A stretch of DNA of 64,000 bases. Source: Garcia nutans (Eukaryota; Streptophyta; Magnoliopsida; Malpighiales; Euphorbiaceae). The stretch lies in NCBI GenBank assembly GCA_947685225.1, contig CANTUV010000011.1, forward strand, positions 64,530,501 to 64,594,500, given 5' to 3'. Position numbers and translations under genes: made by a program. Of the stretch, positions 1 through 12,821 are shown piece after piece (the stretch's first letter is position 1; each line of letters opens with the position of its first letter). The notes below the pieces were generated by a model. That model was not told where the DNA came from and did not search any database. It saw only the letters and a list, made by a program, of their open reading frames with translations.

Positions 1-2731
1 GATGCTCAAGTTGTTGAAGAGCAACTGACCTCTGCAAATGGAAGAAAAGTAACAATACCTCTTGATGCATGTTTGGATTTTGTTATATTTAAAATTTGTC
101 CTTTTCCTGTTTTTGTCTCTTTTGGTGAATAGAGGCTGATATTTATTTTCATGGTTCTACGAGCAGAGAGTTGAAGAACTTGAGCAAGAAATAAAACAAT
201 TGAGGAAAGGGCTTGAGAGTGAAAAGGTATATATGTAAATTCTCTTCAATTTCTTAAAATGTCAATTGTCAAAGATGATTCTTAATGAGTGTGCAAAGTG
301 ACGTTGCCTTGTATGATGTCATGTCTGACCCATACCCCTTCCTGAATGCACATGAATGTCTTGTTTTCAAAGTTTTGGTGTCAGATTTAAGTTTTGTACT
401 CAGCATTAATCACTACTGTGAAATAAAAAACAATATTCCTTCTATTTTATTCTACATGCTCTTTGAGATGATTTCTATCATTATAACATTTTGTTTTGAG
501 GTATTGGGAGAATATTGCAGCAGAGAGTTACTGGGAGAGGAAGGGAATGGGTCTTGATGTGGTGATTTATTTGACTTAAGCAATGATTATTGTATCTATT
601 TGGACAGAGTCTACATCAAAGAAAATCATCTTTGAAATGAAAATTTGTTGGCATCGTTCTGAAGTTGATTTATTTTAAGCTGAGGTTTTCTTTCCTGTTG
701 GTAGCAGGCAGCAAAAGAAGATGCATGGGCTAAAGTGTCTGCTCTTGAACTTGAGATAAATGGCGCAATGCGGGATCTTGAATTTGAGAGACGGAGGTTG
801 AAAGGTGCCAGGGAAAGAATAATGCTTAGGTAAGAATTCAACCATGTATGTGTGTTATATATATGAATTTAATTGTTCATCTCCCTTTGATATGTTTAAT
901 ATTAAAGCACGTGTTATGCAAACCCTAAGTTGTTCCTGAATTCAATGCATGATCATTTATTTAGCAATTTAAAAGATTATTATTTTTAACTGATGACCGC
1001 AAGTTGCAGATCTGTGCTTGAGGAGTCACTTTCAACTACCATCTGCTACTTATAATTTTTTTGAGTTTTTTTTTTCACAAATACTTATTTTAATTGTGTT
1101 TCTAGTTATCCATGGATATTATGGGCCTAAATATAAATTCCTTCCTTGTCTTGGAATGTAAATGTTCTTACATTTTTGAAATTTGAATGATGGTTTTCAT
1201 TAGCATAATCCATTGTTACTTGTGTCATCCAGCATTTACAATTTGTTCTATATTCTCTTATTGGTTTTTTACTGCTAGGAGTCAGATTGGGACTGATATG
1301 TTTCTTCTGAATATTAATAGATTCAGATTGATTTTGGTCAGATATTACATTCTCCATTGTCCAAGGCAGTAATTCTGGCAATATGCTAAATTATGTATTC
1401 TGGCAATATGCTAAATTATGTAATGTTGGCATCTTTTTCTGCATCTGAAATATGCTCAATTGTTAGGAGGTAATTGCACATAATTTCATATGTAAAAATT
1501 AACTTGTGCAAATGAGGGTGTGTCTTAATGTTTGGCAGTTTGTCATAGTAATATGAGGCTGTGATACAGGGAGACACAGCTACGGGCATTTTATTCCACC
1601 ACTGAGGAGATATCAGCACTGTTTGCCAAACAGCAAGAACAACTGAAGGCAATGCAGAAGACTTTGGAAGATGAGGAAAATTATGAGAACACATCTTTGG
1701 ATATTGACCTGAATGTACGCTTGGAGGATATGAATGGCACCCTAGTAAGAAAAAGAGAAATGAATGGGTATCAAAGTAAGAGTGGTGCAAAGGCTGGTTC
1801 TGCTTCTTCAGCTCAGAGATTTGATAGAAATGAGGCTGTTGCTTCAGATGACGAAATGAGTGTCACAGAGAAGCAGGAGTGTGATATCAGAAGTCAAGAA
1901 GACCAAAATACGCAGGCGGAAGAATTTACAAGCGTCCCTCATGCTAATGGTGGATTTGGTTCTGACATTGATGGTGTTGGCACAGCTCCTGTCCTGGAAG
2001 TAGATGCCATAGGAACAGAGCAAGTTCTTGAAACTGAAATCCCTGGTATCTATGGTGACCGAAATATTGATGGGAACAAGTGCGACCAATTAGCTGGGGA
2101 GACTATGCAACTTGATGACGAGGCCCATATTAATGGAGGTGTTAAGCATGCTCAGACAACTTCTCAGAATCCTACGCAACATTCCCAGTCAAATAATCCC
2201 TTTGAGAATGAGAAAGCCATGGAAGATACAGAACCAGGAGGCACAATCGGAACAGCTGATCTTTTAGCTTCTGAAGTTTTTGGGAGCTGGGCTTACAGCA
2301 CTGCTCCTTCTGTCCATGCTGAGAATGAATCTCCTGGAAGTAGAGACGATTATGAAAAAGGCGGCTCAGGGCTTCAGGATTCTAATATTCAGGTGGCTGA
2401 GAGTCAAAATACACCATCTTCTGTGGCTGCAGCTGTCAGACGGAATCACGAACATCGGGTATTGAGTGAGATGATTGGAATTGTTGCACCTGATTTAAAA
2501 GAGCAGTTTGGTGCTATGGATAACACTAAAGGAGGAAGTAAAAAACAAAGTTCTAACTCAGGCTCTGATACTGTGGATTGCACCGAGAGTGATGATCATG
2601 TTGAAGAACATGCCAAGGATGAATCAGTTTCAGACGCAGAGACTGAGGGTGATGATCAATTCAATGAGGATAAAACACGTGATACAATGGATGAAGACGA
2701 TGAAGATACACAAGTGGATTCCCCTAGGTAA
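1..2731 (+). CDS. 3' part of a coiled-coil protein with acidic C-terminus (FHA-type coiled-coil protein likely)
   Basis: Partial gene; the 5' end lies before the window. Four exons join in frame: 1-48, 167-226, 708-829 and 1570-2731, each with GT-AG borders, ending at TAA 2729-2731. The first three exons and the start of the fourth encode a heptad-rich, charged coiled coil (for example RVEELEQEIKQLRKGLESEK). The last about 340 residues are low-complexity and acidic, ending in D/E runs (DEDDEDTQVDSPR). Inside them are two better-conserved-looking blocks, GSWAYSTAPSVHAENESPG and MIGIVAPDLKEQFG. From memory these resemble the tails of plant SMAD/FHA-domain coiled-coil proteins such as Arabidopsis At2g45460, but no FHA domain is visible here because the N-terminus is missing. 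The exact function is unknown. Gene reality is well supported by splice sites and frame; the family name is tentative. Confidence 0.7.
1372..1421. repeat. 25-bp tandem duplication in an intron
   Basis: Two adjacent copies of a 25-bp unit starting attctggcaatatgc, at 1372-1396 and 1397-1421, in the last visible intron of the coiled-coil gene. The copies look identical. Confidence 0.8.
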
Positions 2732-4100
2732 CTGACCTGTTAATTAAAGGCCAAATAATAGATGTAAATAATGTTTTGATTGTAATTTTGTTTTCCCATC
2801 ATTCCCTATACTGTTATCCCCCGACCCAAATTCCCCCGTGCGAATTGTTAATGTATATAGAGCAGCCCTGCTTTGTGAGCAATAACCCTACCAAAACACA
2901 AGTTAGCAAAGCATCTGGGCACCCTGTTAAGGAAGGTATGTGGATTGAAAGCTTCTTTTTAGTCCATGCTCTCTTGAAACTTTCATGTATATTATTACTG
3001 TAACGTTTCTTTGCAGAGTATTGTCTTTTTAAGAGGTGTAACAGAGAACTTTTTAAGAGGTCACTCATTACTGAAATGGTTGATATACTGCTAACTGAAA
3101 AAATAACTAGATTAACTGAATTGATTGATATACTGTTAACTGAAAATAACTAACTGTTAAGTTTAGACACATTATTGATGGATGGTGAAAAGTGCTCGAA
3201 TCATCATCTTTTCTCTTTACTGTTATATGATAATTACTATGTTTTAGTCTACGTGATTGTTTTATTTTTATATTATTATCCAAAAAACATTTTTATTTAT
3301 TTATCTATTAAAGTAAAACTTATTATTTATTTTTTAATTTTAGATTAATACGAGCAAAATTGATCCCGTAGCTATGCTATGGCTTATAAAATTTTAAAAT
3401 AGTAATATTTTAAATGAAAAAAATCATCTATTTATTAACATAATTAATAATATCAACAAATAATATTATGTGTAAATATATAATATTAAAATTTTTTATA
3501 TTCATATATTATAAAAATATTTATAATAAAATATATCTAATGTATAGACTTTTTCTTGAATTGATTTGAGAATTAGCTAATAAAAAATAATGATAAAAAT
3601 ATTAATTTTAAATTTTATTATTTTAATTAAAATTAAAAATTAATTAAAATTAGTAATTTAAATAAATGAAAATTTATTACTTGTATATAATTTGATTTGA
3701 GATGTTATTATTGTTGCATTGTTTATAGTTAATAATTTTTCTTTATTAAAAAAATATTCTAAAATTATAAAACCTAATATTGAAATCCAAATAATTACAT
3801 AAATTTTTTATAATTTTTAATAATATCTGCAGCATAGTGTTTATTTTTTTCTAGTTAATTATCTTTTCTAATAAATAAAAATTTTAATATTTTAAAATTT
3901 TGAATTTATTATTAATGTTTTTAATGTATTAAGATATTTTTATTTGATTTGAGATTTAATAAAAGAAATAATTAAAATATTAATTTTAAATTTTATTGTT
4001 TTAATTAAACATTAAAAATAATATGTTGAATATTAAAGAAGAAGCAAAAATTTATTACTTATTAAAATTTTTTGGATAGAAATAAAAAAAATTATAAAAT

Positions 4101-4229
4101 TTAACTAAATGATATAATTGAAGAGAAATAAAAAATAGTAGAATAATAAAATAATTAAAATTATAAATTTTAACTAAATGATATAATTGAAGAGAAATAA
4201 AAAATAGTAGAATAATAAAATAATTAAAA
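4101..4229. repeat. 69-bp tandem duplication
   Basis: Unit 1 at 4101-4169 and unit 2 from 4170, each beginning ttaactaaatgatataattg. The copies are nearly identical over about 60 bp, so this is a recent local duplication in noncoding DNA. Confidence 0.85.
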
Positions 4230-7200
4230 TTTACATTAAGTTGGTACATTAAAATATTTTTAAATGAATAAAAAATCTATTCAAAATAAAGTGAATTAGT
4301 AAAAATTATATATTTACTTATAATAATAATAATATGTCCATTTTAATTTTTTTAAATTAATTAAATTTATATTGTCTATTAAAAATTAAAATAAAATAAT
4401 AATAATACAAATATGAAAATTTGAAAAGTAGTTTAGACACTTGGGTAATTTCATTTAAGTTCAGTTAGAAAAAAAAAAGTCAAAAACCAAAGTATATTTA
4501 CTCATTGATGTATGGCTTTCAAGCGAAAAAAAAAAAGATAATGAAAATAATGTAGTAAAATGGATGCATGGTAAAATAGAAAAAATAAATAAAGGATATG
4601 ATTTTTTGAAAACAATGGTACAAACAATGGTAAAAATGGAAGCACTTTTAGTATATAATATAATATATATTATTTTTTATTAAAATAAAATTATATTATC
4701 ATTATTGTGGTGTTAATTTGAGATTATTAGATTATACATATATATATATGTATGCATGTATATTTATTTTGTGCTCTTTTATGATATATTTTTTCATATT
4801 CATTATATTCGTTATACTTAAATATATACAATTATTAGTATACTTATAAAATGATATTATTATTATTTTTATTGAAACTTATTAATTTTAATTTATTAAT
4901 TGAAATCTTTCTTAATTGCATCCAATACAATTAAAATCAATTATCAAAATTTTAAATTAGTGAGATGGTAAAAAATTATGCAAACACTCTTAATTTTAAG
5001 ATTATATATATATTTATATATATCGTCAAGTTCTCATTAGATGTAATAAAAAAAAAACAAAGTTTTCCCGAGGACGGTGCGATGATAATAATATTGTGGG
5101 GACGCTGAGTCTGGGGTAGCTCTTGATGTCGATTTGTATAAGAGACACAGCGAGCAGTTGTGTTGTGGCAAAGGAGATGGTTGAAAACCAAAAACAAAAT
5201 CCAAACTTGTATTTGAGTATTACCCGAATTCTAAATAAAAATAATTAAATAAAATACTAATTAGATCAATTTTCAAAAATTTCAAGATTTTGATTTCATT
5301 GTTGACTATATTTTGATAGTAAGTAATAGGGCCAAAGTACATATTCAGAAGATAGATAAGTGAAGGCTATAAGTGGTCCAAGTCCATTTCTTCATCAAAT
5401 ATAACTCTAAACCACTTCTTGTTTATATTCAAACAAGGCATCATTCAATTCTTAAACCTCAACGTTCTTATCATTTTCTTTTATTCATTTTCAATTAATT
5501 TGATGTTCGAGATAATGTATTTTAGACCTTTTTTTTTATAAAATGATTGTAGGCAAGGCTATAAAATAAAGGGATTTATTCAAAAATATCTTTAAAAATA
5601 AAATTATTTTCAATTTTTTTTTTCAAAAATACTCACTTTATACCTTTTAATTTCAAAAATATCTCTTCCAAAAATATATATTTAGTATAAGTCTAACATA
5701 TTAACTCTATGTTTCATTTTCAAAAGCATATATTTGACATATTGAGAGTACTATCAAAATAGAGGATATTTATAAAAAAAATAAAAAATATAATTATCCA
5801 ATCTTAATATATTAATTAATAAAAGTTTAAATTTTCAATTTTAAATACGATTATAATGTACAAATATATTAAAAATGAAGTAGTTGAAATGAATAAATAA
5901 AAAAAATGGGGGAGAAAGCATGTGAAGTGGCTCAGAAGACAAAAAACCACAATTACTATAATGATGATAATAGAAGAAGAGGCCAAACTTCACTTCACTT
6001 TCCAAATAAATGAGCCATCTCCCCATTTGCCAAAATCCCCACTCAATTACATACTATACTACAATACCGACAACTCCTAAACCTAACCCTGTTGACTACA
6101 CTACTCTTTTTTTTTTTTTCTCCCCTTTCCTTTTTATACATTAAAAAAATTTTATTAAATAAAAAATTTAATTAAATATAATTAAGTTAAACAGAAAATT
6201 ATAATTAATCAAAGGTGATTTAATTTTAAAATTTTAATGTTTTCTATTTTCAATTTTGGTTTATATTTTTGTTAGAAAAAATCAAATTGTTTATGTGTAT
6301 ATGTTATAAATTTTAAATTTATATATATATTGTAAATTTATAAACTTTATACATTATATTTATAATCATATATATAAATCATATATATTAAATTATTTTA
6401 ATATGTGATATTTAAATTTAAAATATATATTTTGCATTTAAATTGCATATTTGTGTTAAAATTTATTATTGTAATGAGTTATATTTAATTTTTTATGTAT
6501 ATAAAATTTATTATTTTTTATACATAGTTAAAAATTAAAAATAATACTAAGCATTCATTTCATGCTCGATAATTAATTAATTATTTATTAATAGTTTAAT
6601 TTTAATTTGAGATTTTTTTAAATTGCAATTAAAAAATCGATTTTTCTTGTCTTATGATTCAATTAATCGATTTGTGAGCATCGCTGCTCGCCATCGCTGC
6701 TATGCCAGCTAAACACAATTGTCATCCACCTACACACAATTGTCATCAAACATGTGACTTGCACGTGATATCTTTATTAATTAGTAGAATTTTATACTTG
6801 GTTTTGGCCATGCACATATAGGAGACATTCAATTCCAGTCGGTTAGTCGCTAGCTCAATTTTTGGCATAAACTAACGTTTGCCTTTTTTGAACAAACTCT
6901 CATTTACTAATTTAATAAAAAAAATTATCATTTACAAATATCTCTTACAAAAATAATAATAATAATGACTTTAATTAGCTATACAGGATGGTAGTTTTAA
7001 ATCGATTTAAATTCCATCTGCGATTCCAAAATTAGTCTTAAAAATTAAAATTGAAGGACCCAATTATAATTATAATGTTTTGGAACCCACTTAGAATTAA
7101 AATTAAAATTTTTAGCCTAAAATTCCATAAAATTATATTATAATAAGAAAAAAACTTTTATAATTCTTAACCCAACCCTTAAAAATTTATAATTCCACCA

Positions 7201-9344
7201 CCACCACATGGCCGTTATGTTTTTAAATCACTTTCTCACCCCCAAAAATCCATTTAAATTAATTGGAGGATTTGTAATAAATTAGGGTTAATTAATTAAC
7301 GATGTCACTCTCAAAAAATAAATAAAATAAATAAATTAGAGGTAATTTAATTTTTTAAAAAATTATATAATATAATTATAATTATATATAATTTTTTGGA
7401 ATGGCAAACTAATTAGGTAATAATAATTATTTATTTATTATAAATAGAGAAATTAAATGATACATATTGAAAAAGTTAAAAAATATATTTTTAAAAAATA
7501 TTATTATTTAAATAATTTATTATTTTAATTAAAAGTATTAATTGAAATCACAGTTATATCACTCTAATTTTTTTTTTTTATTTCCATCCAAGTTATTAAG
7601 TACGTTTACATAGGGTAGAACTGCGTACGAAGCCATCAATCTGCATCAACATTACTTAACAAGGTTAATAAGTAATATAATAATCAAAAGATGGGTATAT
7701 TTGACTCTTATTACATTTGTTAATTAATATATACATCATCTGTAATAATTAAATAATTAACTTTTTAAAGCAATTTCTTCTTCAATGTTAATGCAAATGA
7801 TTACACTTGAGAGAAATTTACAAGTTTTAGGATTAATTGTTTGAATATCTCAATATTTTTATTACTAATAAAATAAAATGGAGCGATTTAGACGCAACAA
7901 AACTTTCTTGTCAAAAAGCAACACAATTGGAAATATATTATTACATTTTTGTTTAATTTCTTATTCGATCACTATGCGTATATGTATGGATTAATACATT
8001 TAGCTCTTTGACTACTTTGTACTTACTTGCCCTATCAAGTTAACTTATTAATTATGAGCAAATAAACTGAAGTGGGCATAATCATTTATGTTCAATATCT
8101 TTAATTTAATGTATATTAATTAATTAATTGAATTAATTCGATAATAATATATGGAGTTGATGCAAAAAAAATCATAAAAAAATTTAATTTGTCATAATAA
8201 TTATTATGATTAATTAAATATTATTACTATTACTGTTATTTTATTTGTTCTATATATATTTCTTATTTATTTATTTTAAATTAGTTATTATATTAAAATA
8301 ATAAATAAACTGTAATTTTAAATAAATAAATAAAAAATATATTTATCAAGTCTGAGATAAATGAAGTATTATTATAAAAACTAATTAAAAATTATATTCT
8401 AATTTAATTAGTTGACTTACAAATCACAATTAATTTGAAAATTTGGATTTATTAAAACATAATTAGCAGTGCTCTTAAAAGCATATTACGTATGTTGTCA
8501 TTTATAAGTTTTTGACTTGTTAGGTCCACTAAATCTAAACGAATTATGAATGGACGAAACTAAAGTTTCTAAACCTACTATCTTGACTTTTTGGTGGGTT
8601 TTTATCCTTGTCAAACACGGTGAGCCTCCCCATTATTCATTATCTCTTAAGTAATTATTATCACAAAACCAAAAAGGTCCAATAGTTATCAATCCCTTCC
8701 TTCCCATTTTTCTTTTAATTCATTAAAAATTTAATTATATCTTTTACTAATAAAAATATAAAATTATCGCTAAACTATATTTTAAGAAAATATTTAAATG
8801 AATATGATTTATATCTTTATTTATGGATTAGATTAATTATAAATTGTGATTTAAAAAATTAATTTAAATTATTTTTAAAAATAGTTTAATTTAAATTATA
8901 ATTTGTGATTAATCTATTTTTTTTTTTTGGAAAAGAGTGATTAATCTAATTTATTAATGGGGATTTAGACCAAATTTATAATAGAATTTATCATATTTTA
9001 ATGTATAATAAAAATTTATAAATAAAAAAAATTCATGCATAACTTTATACAAATTAAGTTTACGAGACAAACGAACTCGAATTGCATACTCGAATTCCCA
9101 ATATCCGTTACAAAATAAATTACCGTCTCACAAATTCTAGACTGCTTCAATCATAGAGACCAAAAATAGACAATAATCTCAGAGCACACTATAAATACGA
9201 ATAAAAGTAAAATAAGTAAATAAATAATAAATTCTATTAGCAACAGAAAAAGCTGTGAGGGTTAACAAAAGAAGATGTTTAAGGTTAACTAGAAGAAGCT
9301 AACAGTTAGGAAACTGAAAGGGAAAGCTCTAAAAAAAAAAAAGT

Positions 9345-9370
9345 GATATATATATATATATATATATATA
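9345..9370. repeat. (TA)n microsatellite upstream of ZPR
   Basis: Thirteen TA units about 560 bp before the ZPR start codon. It could supply a TATA-like element, but nothing distinguishes it from other TA runs in the window. Confidence 0.8.
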
Positions 9371-9624
9371 AGAATAAGTTTTTGTAGGGTTGGATGGTTA
9401 AATGAATAGTCCTATTCTGTGTGCCCAAGTGCCAACCCACACATTTCTCTATCAGTTTTCATTAGTCCTTTTAGACTTTGTGAAATAGTAATAAAAAAAA
9501 GCCCAAAGAAAAAAAAAAAAAAAAGGAAAATTCAAAATAGAGACTGAGAGAGAAAGAGAGAGAAAGGCCTTTTTCTTCATCTTCTACACTGCAAATTCTT
9601 CCATCTATTTGTATTGCTGGCTGG

Positions 9625-9671
9625 CCATTGTAATGATGAGTCCTCAGTCCTTACTGCCATCATTACAATGG
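9625..9671 (+). promoter_or_regulatory. Inverted pair of GTAATGAT sites (candidate HD-ZIP III site) upstream of ZPR
   Basis: A perfect 14-bp inverted repeat: ccattgtaatgatg at 9625-9638 and catcattacaatgg at 9658-9671, with a 19-bp spacer. Each arm contains GTAATGAT, half of the HD-ZIP III consensus GTAAT(G/C)ATTAC. ZPR genes are known direct targets of HD-ZIP III factors in Arabidopsis, which ZPR proteins in turn inhibit, so a feedback site here is plausible. If transcribed, the repeat would also form a strong hairpin in the leader. The palindrome is seen directly; binding is inferred. Confidence 0.55.
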
Positions 9672-9901
9672 AAAGCTTCTCTCTTTCTCTCTCTCTCTTT
9701 TTTTCTTTACTTTTTCTCCTTTCACTTTCTCACAATACAAACACATCACTTCTTCTTCTATATAATTCTCCATTTTTTTTCTCATGCATTCTTCACTTTT
9801 CTTTCCATCAATCTTTATCCTCCTTTCAAAAAGCCAAAACCCATCTTTCATTTCTCTTTTCTTTCTGAGTAAAAGATCAGAAACCCAAAATTTTTAAAAA
9901 A

Positions 9902-10308
9902 ATGTCTTCTAACTCTTCAAAACTGAGCTCTTACAGCCCCAGCTGCCTATATATTGATTCTAGCAATTCAAAGCTATCAAAAGGAAGAAGAAACCTTCCA
10001 TGTCACCGTGTAAGCAGGTTAGTTATCTTATTATATATTATTATTTTGATTTGGCTTTGAACTCTGATTGATCATAAGTTTCTGTGTACTTAATAATACT
10101 GTGGTATTGTAGGAGGAGGAGAAGGAGGGTGGAGGTAGCAAAGAGAAAAATGGAAATGAAGAACTTGAAACTGTATATGAAGAACAAAAGCATCATAGCA
10201 GAGAATGAGAAGCTAAGAAAAAAAGCTTATCTTCTTCATCAAGAGAACCAAGTTTTGTTATTTCAGCTTCAAGCTCTCAACAACAACATTAATATTAACT
10301 TATTATAG
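9902..10308 (+). CDS. ZPR: LITTLE ZIPPER (ZPR1/2-like) small leucine-zipper protein
   Basis: Two exons, 9902-10017 and 10113-10308, join in frame across a GT-AG intron to give 103 residues. The family consists of microproteins that pair with class III HD-ZIP transcription factors through the zipper and block their DNA binding, tuning leaf polarity and meristem activity. The N-terminal about 40 residues are Ser-rich. A basic run (RRRRRR) follows at the exon junction, then the diagnostic zipper: KNLKLYMKNKSIIAENEKL and RKKAYLLHQENQVLLFQLQ, with regularly spaced L/I positions. There is no DNA-binding homeodomain, as expected. The length fits ZPR1/ZPR2 (about 90-105 residues) better than the shorter ZPR3/4. 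The start at 9902 is the first in-frame ATG, just after an A-rich stretch. A CT-rich leader with a potential uORF and the HD-ZIP III-like palindrome lie upstream. Confidence 0.9.
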
Positions 10309-10345
10309 TAATTATTGTGACCATTTATGTAGACTCGTGTGCAAA

Positions 10346-10387
10346 GAAGAAGCAGAAGAAGAAGAAGAAGAAGAAGAAGAAGAAGGA
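10346..10387. repeat. (GAA)n microsatellite in the ZPR 3' region
   Basis: A GAA/AGC-containing triplet run about 40 bp after the ZPR stop codon, probably inside the 3' UTR. Confidence 0.85.
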
Positions 10388-10499
10388 GAAGAGAATATGG
10401 GGATCGCTAGTAATAGTTTCTTTCATCTTTTTATATGGCCTGTAGTCTTTTTTATATATTTGTTCCATCTCTTCAAGCCTTTTGTTATATTCTTATATA

Positions 10500-12560
10500 A
10501 TTCCCCTTAATAACTTTCTCTAATTTCTTTCTTTCATTTTTTTTATATGTAAAAGTACAAGCTTTTAATTCTCTAGTAATTTTCACCAATATTTTCTGGG
10601 ATTGGAATAATAAAATAAAATATTATTAATATGTGATTATATATATAAATAACTTATATACTTATCTGATTCTCAAATTTATATTAAAATTATAAATATT
10701 TATGATTTTTCTTTTGTTTATAAATTTATTAATTTTAATATAAATAATCATTTTTGTGTTGAATAAATTAAATTTAATATGATGTGAGATGTAGAAACTG
10801 AATTGGATGGTAATATTCATTTGATTTTTTTTTTGAACTGTGTAATATCCATTTGATTGTTCGCATATAAATTTGCGTATGTAAATGTAATAGTCTATTT
10901 TTTTTTCAGCTGTAATAGTGTATTTTCAGAGGGCGACAAGCATAATTTATCTCAAAAACAGTCCACATAATAGGTTTTTTTTTTCTTTTCCAATATCGGT
11001 TCTAACTTCAAGTTTAATTTTGTATGATTCTAATTTCTCGCTTAAATTTTTTTTAAATAAAAAATAAAAAAAATATTTTCTAAAAAAATTAGATGAAATT
11101 TTACAAAATATATGCAATAAATTAAATATTCAGTCTAAAATGGCCCAAAAAAAACCCTAAAATTAATGTTTTCGACAAGCAATTAATGCATAAATAAATA
11201 AATAATCATCAAATAGTGATCAACAGAATCTATCCATGCTGCAATATCTACATGCACAGATTTGAGTTTTATGACATGAATCCCCACTCAATTTAAACTT
11301 TTCTTTTTAATTTTGGGATATTTATTTGGAGATTGAAAATATTATTTAAAAGAAAAATAAAAATATTAAAATTAAATGCATTGGCATATTATCTAACCCT
11401 ATAAAATAAGGGGATAGAACATGAAGTCATGGACAGTGTTTGAAGTGGGAGTTTTAGGTCAATTGAAGGAACAGCAGATGGCCAAAACATGCGCACGTTA
11501 GGGTGCGCCGATTCCTTAATATTGAAATTAAAAATTAAAAAATTAGTTATCACGACAAAGTTGTCAAAAATGGCTTGACAGGCACTGAATGTTGGCCTTG
11601 CAAAAGAGGAAGCCCAGTTTGATCATGGACAAGTATTTGGGCTTGTCGAAAAGCTCATGAATGAAATAATTACCCAACTCGTGCGCTTTCTTTTTTCTTC
11701 TTAATGTTCTTGGATTCTTTTTTTTTTTAAATTATTTCAGGGGTTTTATTAATGTAGTTAATGAGTAATTAATACAAATAATATATTACATAAATTTATT
11801 TGAAATTAATTTCTATTATAAGTTAATAATATACTTTAGCTAATAAGAACTTGTATAGATGTGTGGGGAATTATTGGAGAAAAAAGGCCAACCAGCGCCA
11901 ATATATTTAAATACTTTTTGTGTTCTCAAATAATTATTATTTTAATGTGACAAATTTTATTTATAACTAATTATTATTTTATAAAAATTAAGATTATTTT
12001 ATATTTTTATTTTAAATTTATCCCTATATAAAAAAATTATTATTAATATAATAAGTAATAAATTAAATAGAAAAGAAAAAAATTACTACTAATGAATTGA
12101 ATAATAAATTAAGAAGAGAGGTAATTTAATAAAATTATTATATAAAATAGATTATTATATAATTTTTTTAATTTTTAAATAAAAATCTTAAGGTATTAAT
12201 TATTTATGAACGAGAAATTACAAGTTTTCCCTCGAATTCATGGGATGTTTTGTTTTGGCAATAAAACGACAAATCACTTGCTAAATTGGTATAAGAGTTG
12301 TCATATTCTGGAAAATAATGAGAGTTGAAATATCGTGTCGTTAGTTTCAGACAGCAAATTATCGTTTGATTACGTGATAATGTCCAAATATTGGAAATTT
12401 ATGGATCAAACGAAGGGAATTGGTTATCAAAAGTAAAAAGAAAAAAAGAAAATTGAATCACAGAATAACCTCGACTTCCATTACCAGTTTTGCCAAGTGG
12501 TGCTACACAAAACCCTAATAAATAGGAGCATTTACGTTTACTCCGGTAAAAAAGAAAACA
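10500..12560. other. Intergenic region between ZPR and the kinesin pseudogene
   Basis: AT-rich, with no supported coding sequence. Slightly GC-richer blocks occur at about 11440-11520 and 11570-11660, with no recognisable family. Near its right end, around 12510-12530, the sequence AAAACCCTAATAAATAGGAG combines a telo-box-like motif with a weak TATA-like string. This may be the original promoter of the kinesin pseudogene, before the SINE and hAT insertions. Confidence 0.5.
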
Positions 12561-12650
12561 AAAAGTAACAGAAGCATTCAAAGAAAGTGGGGCCAGAAGG
12601 CTGCGACTGTCTCTGTCTCTTGCAAGACCCTCAACATATAAATTTATATA

Positions 12651-12693
<43 letters not shown>

Positions 12694-12821
12694 TTTTATA
12701 GGGGCCGCGCGAACGCAGGCCCCACTGCCACAAATTATGACGTTGGCTCTCCCAGCTTTGGGGAGACCTTAGGCCAGCACCCTTCCGCAGTGCAATAGAA
12801 GTCACTGACCTAGGCCATGGG

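Larger units (their letters stand above)
2732..9540. other. AT-rich intergenic region without a supported gene
   Basis: About 6.8 kb of mostly 75-80% A+T DNA. I found no splice-supported or family-like coding sequence on either strand; the short ORFs are low-complexity. It holds a 69-bp tandem repeat near 4.1 kb, a small GC-richer island at about 5070-5190 and a (TA)n run at 9345-9370. The first few hundred bases should include the 3' UTR of the coiled-coil gene. Confidence 0.7.

Noticed and set aside
1416..1790. 124-codon minus-strand ORF
   Set aside because: It is antisense to an intron and exon of the coiled-coil gene, and the sense strand is clearly the coding one.
9614..9868. Second overlapping ORF in the ZPR leader
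   Set aside because: It has no ATG at its start and is made of the CT-rich tract; the ATG-initiated frame at 9633 was kept only as a possible uORF.
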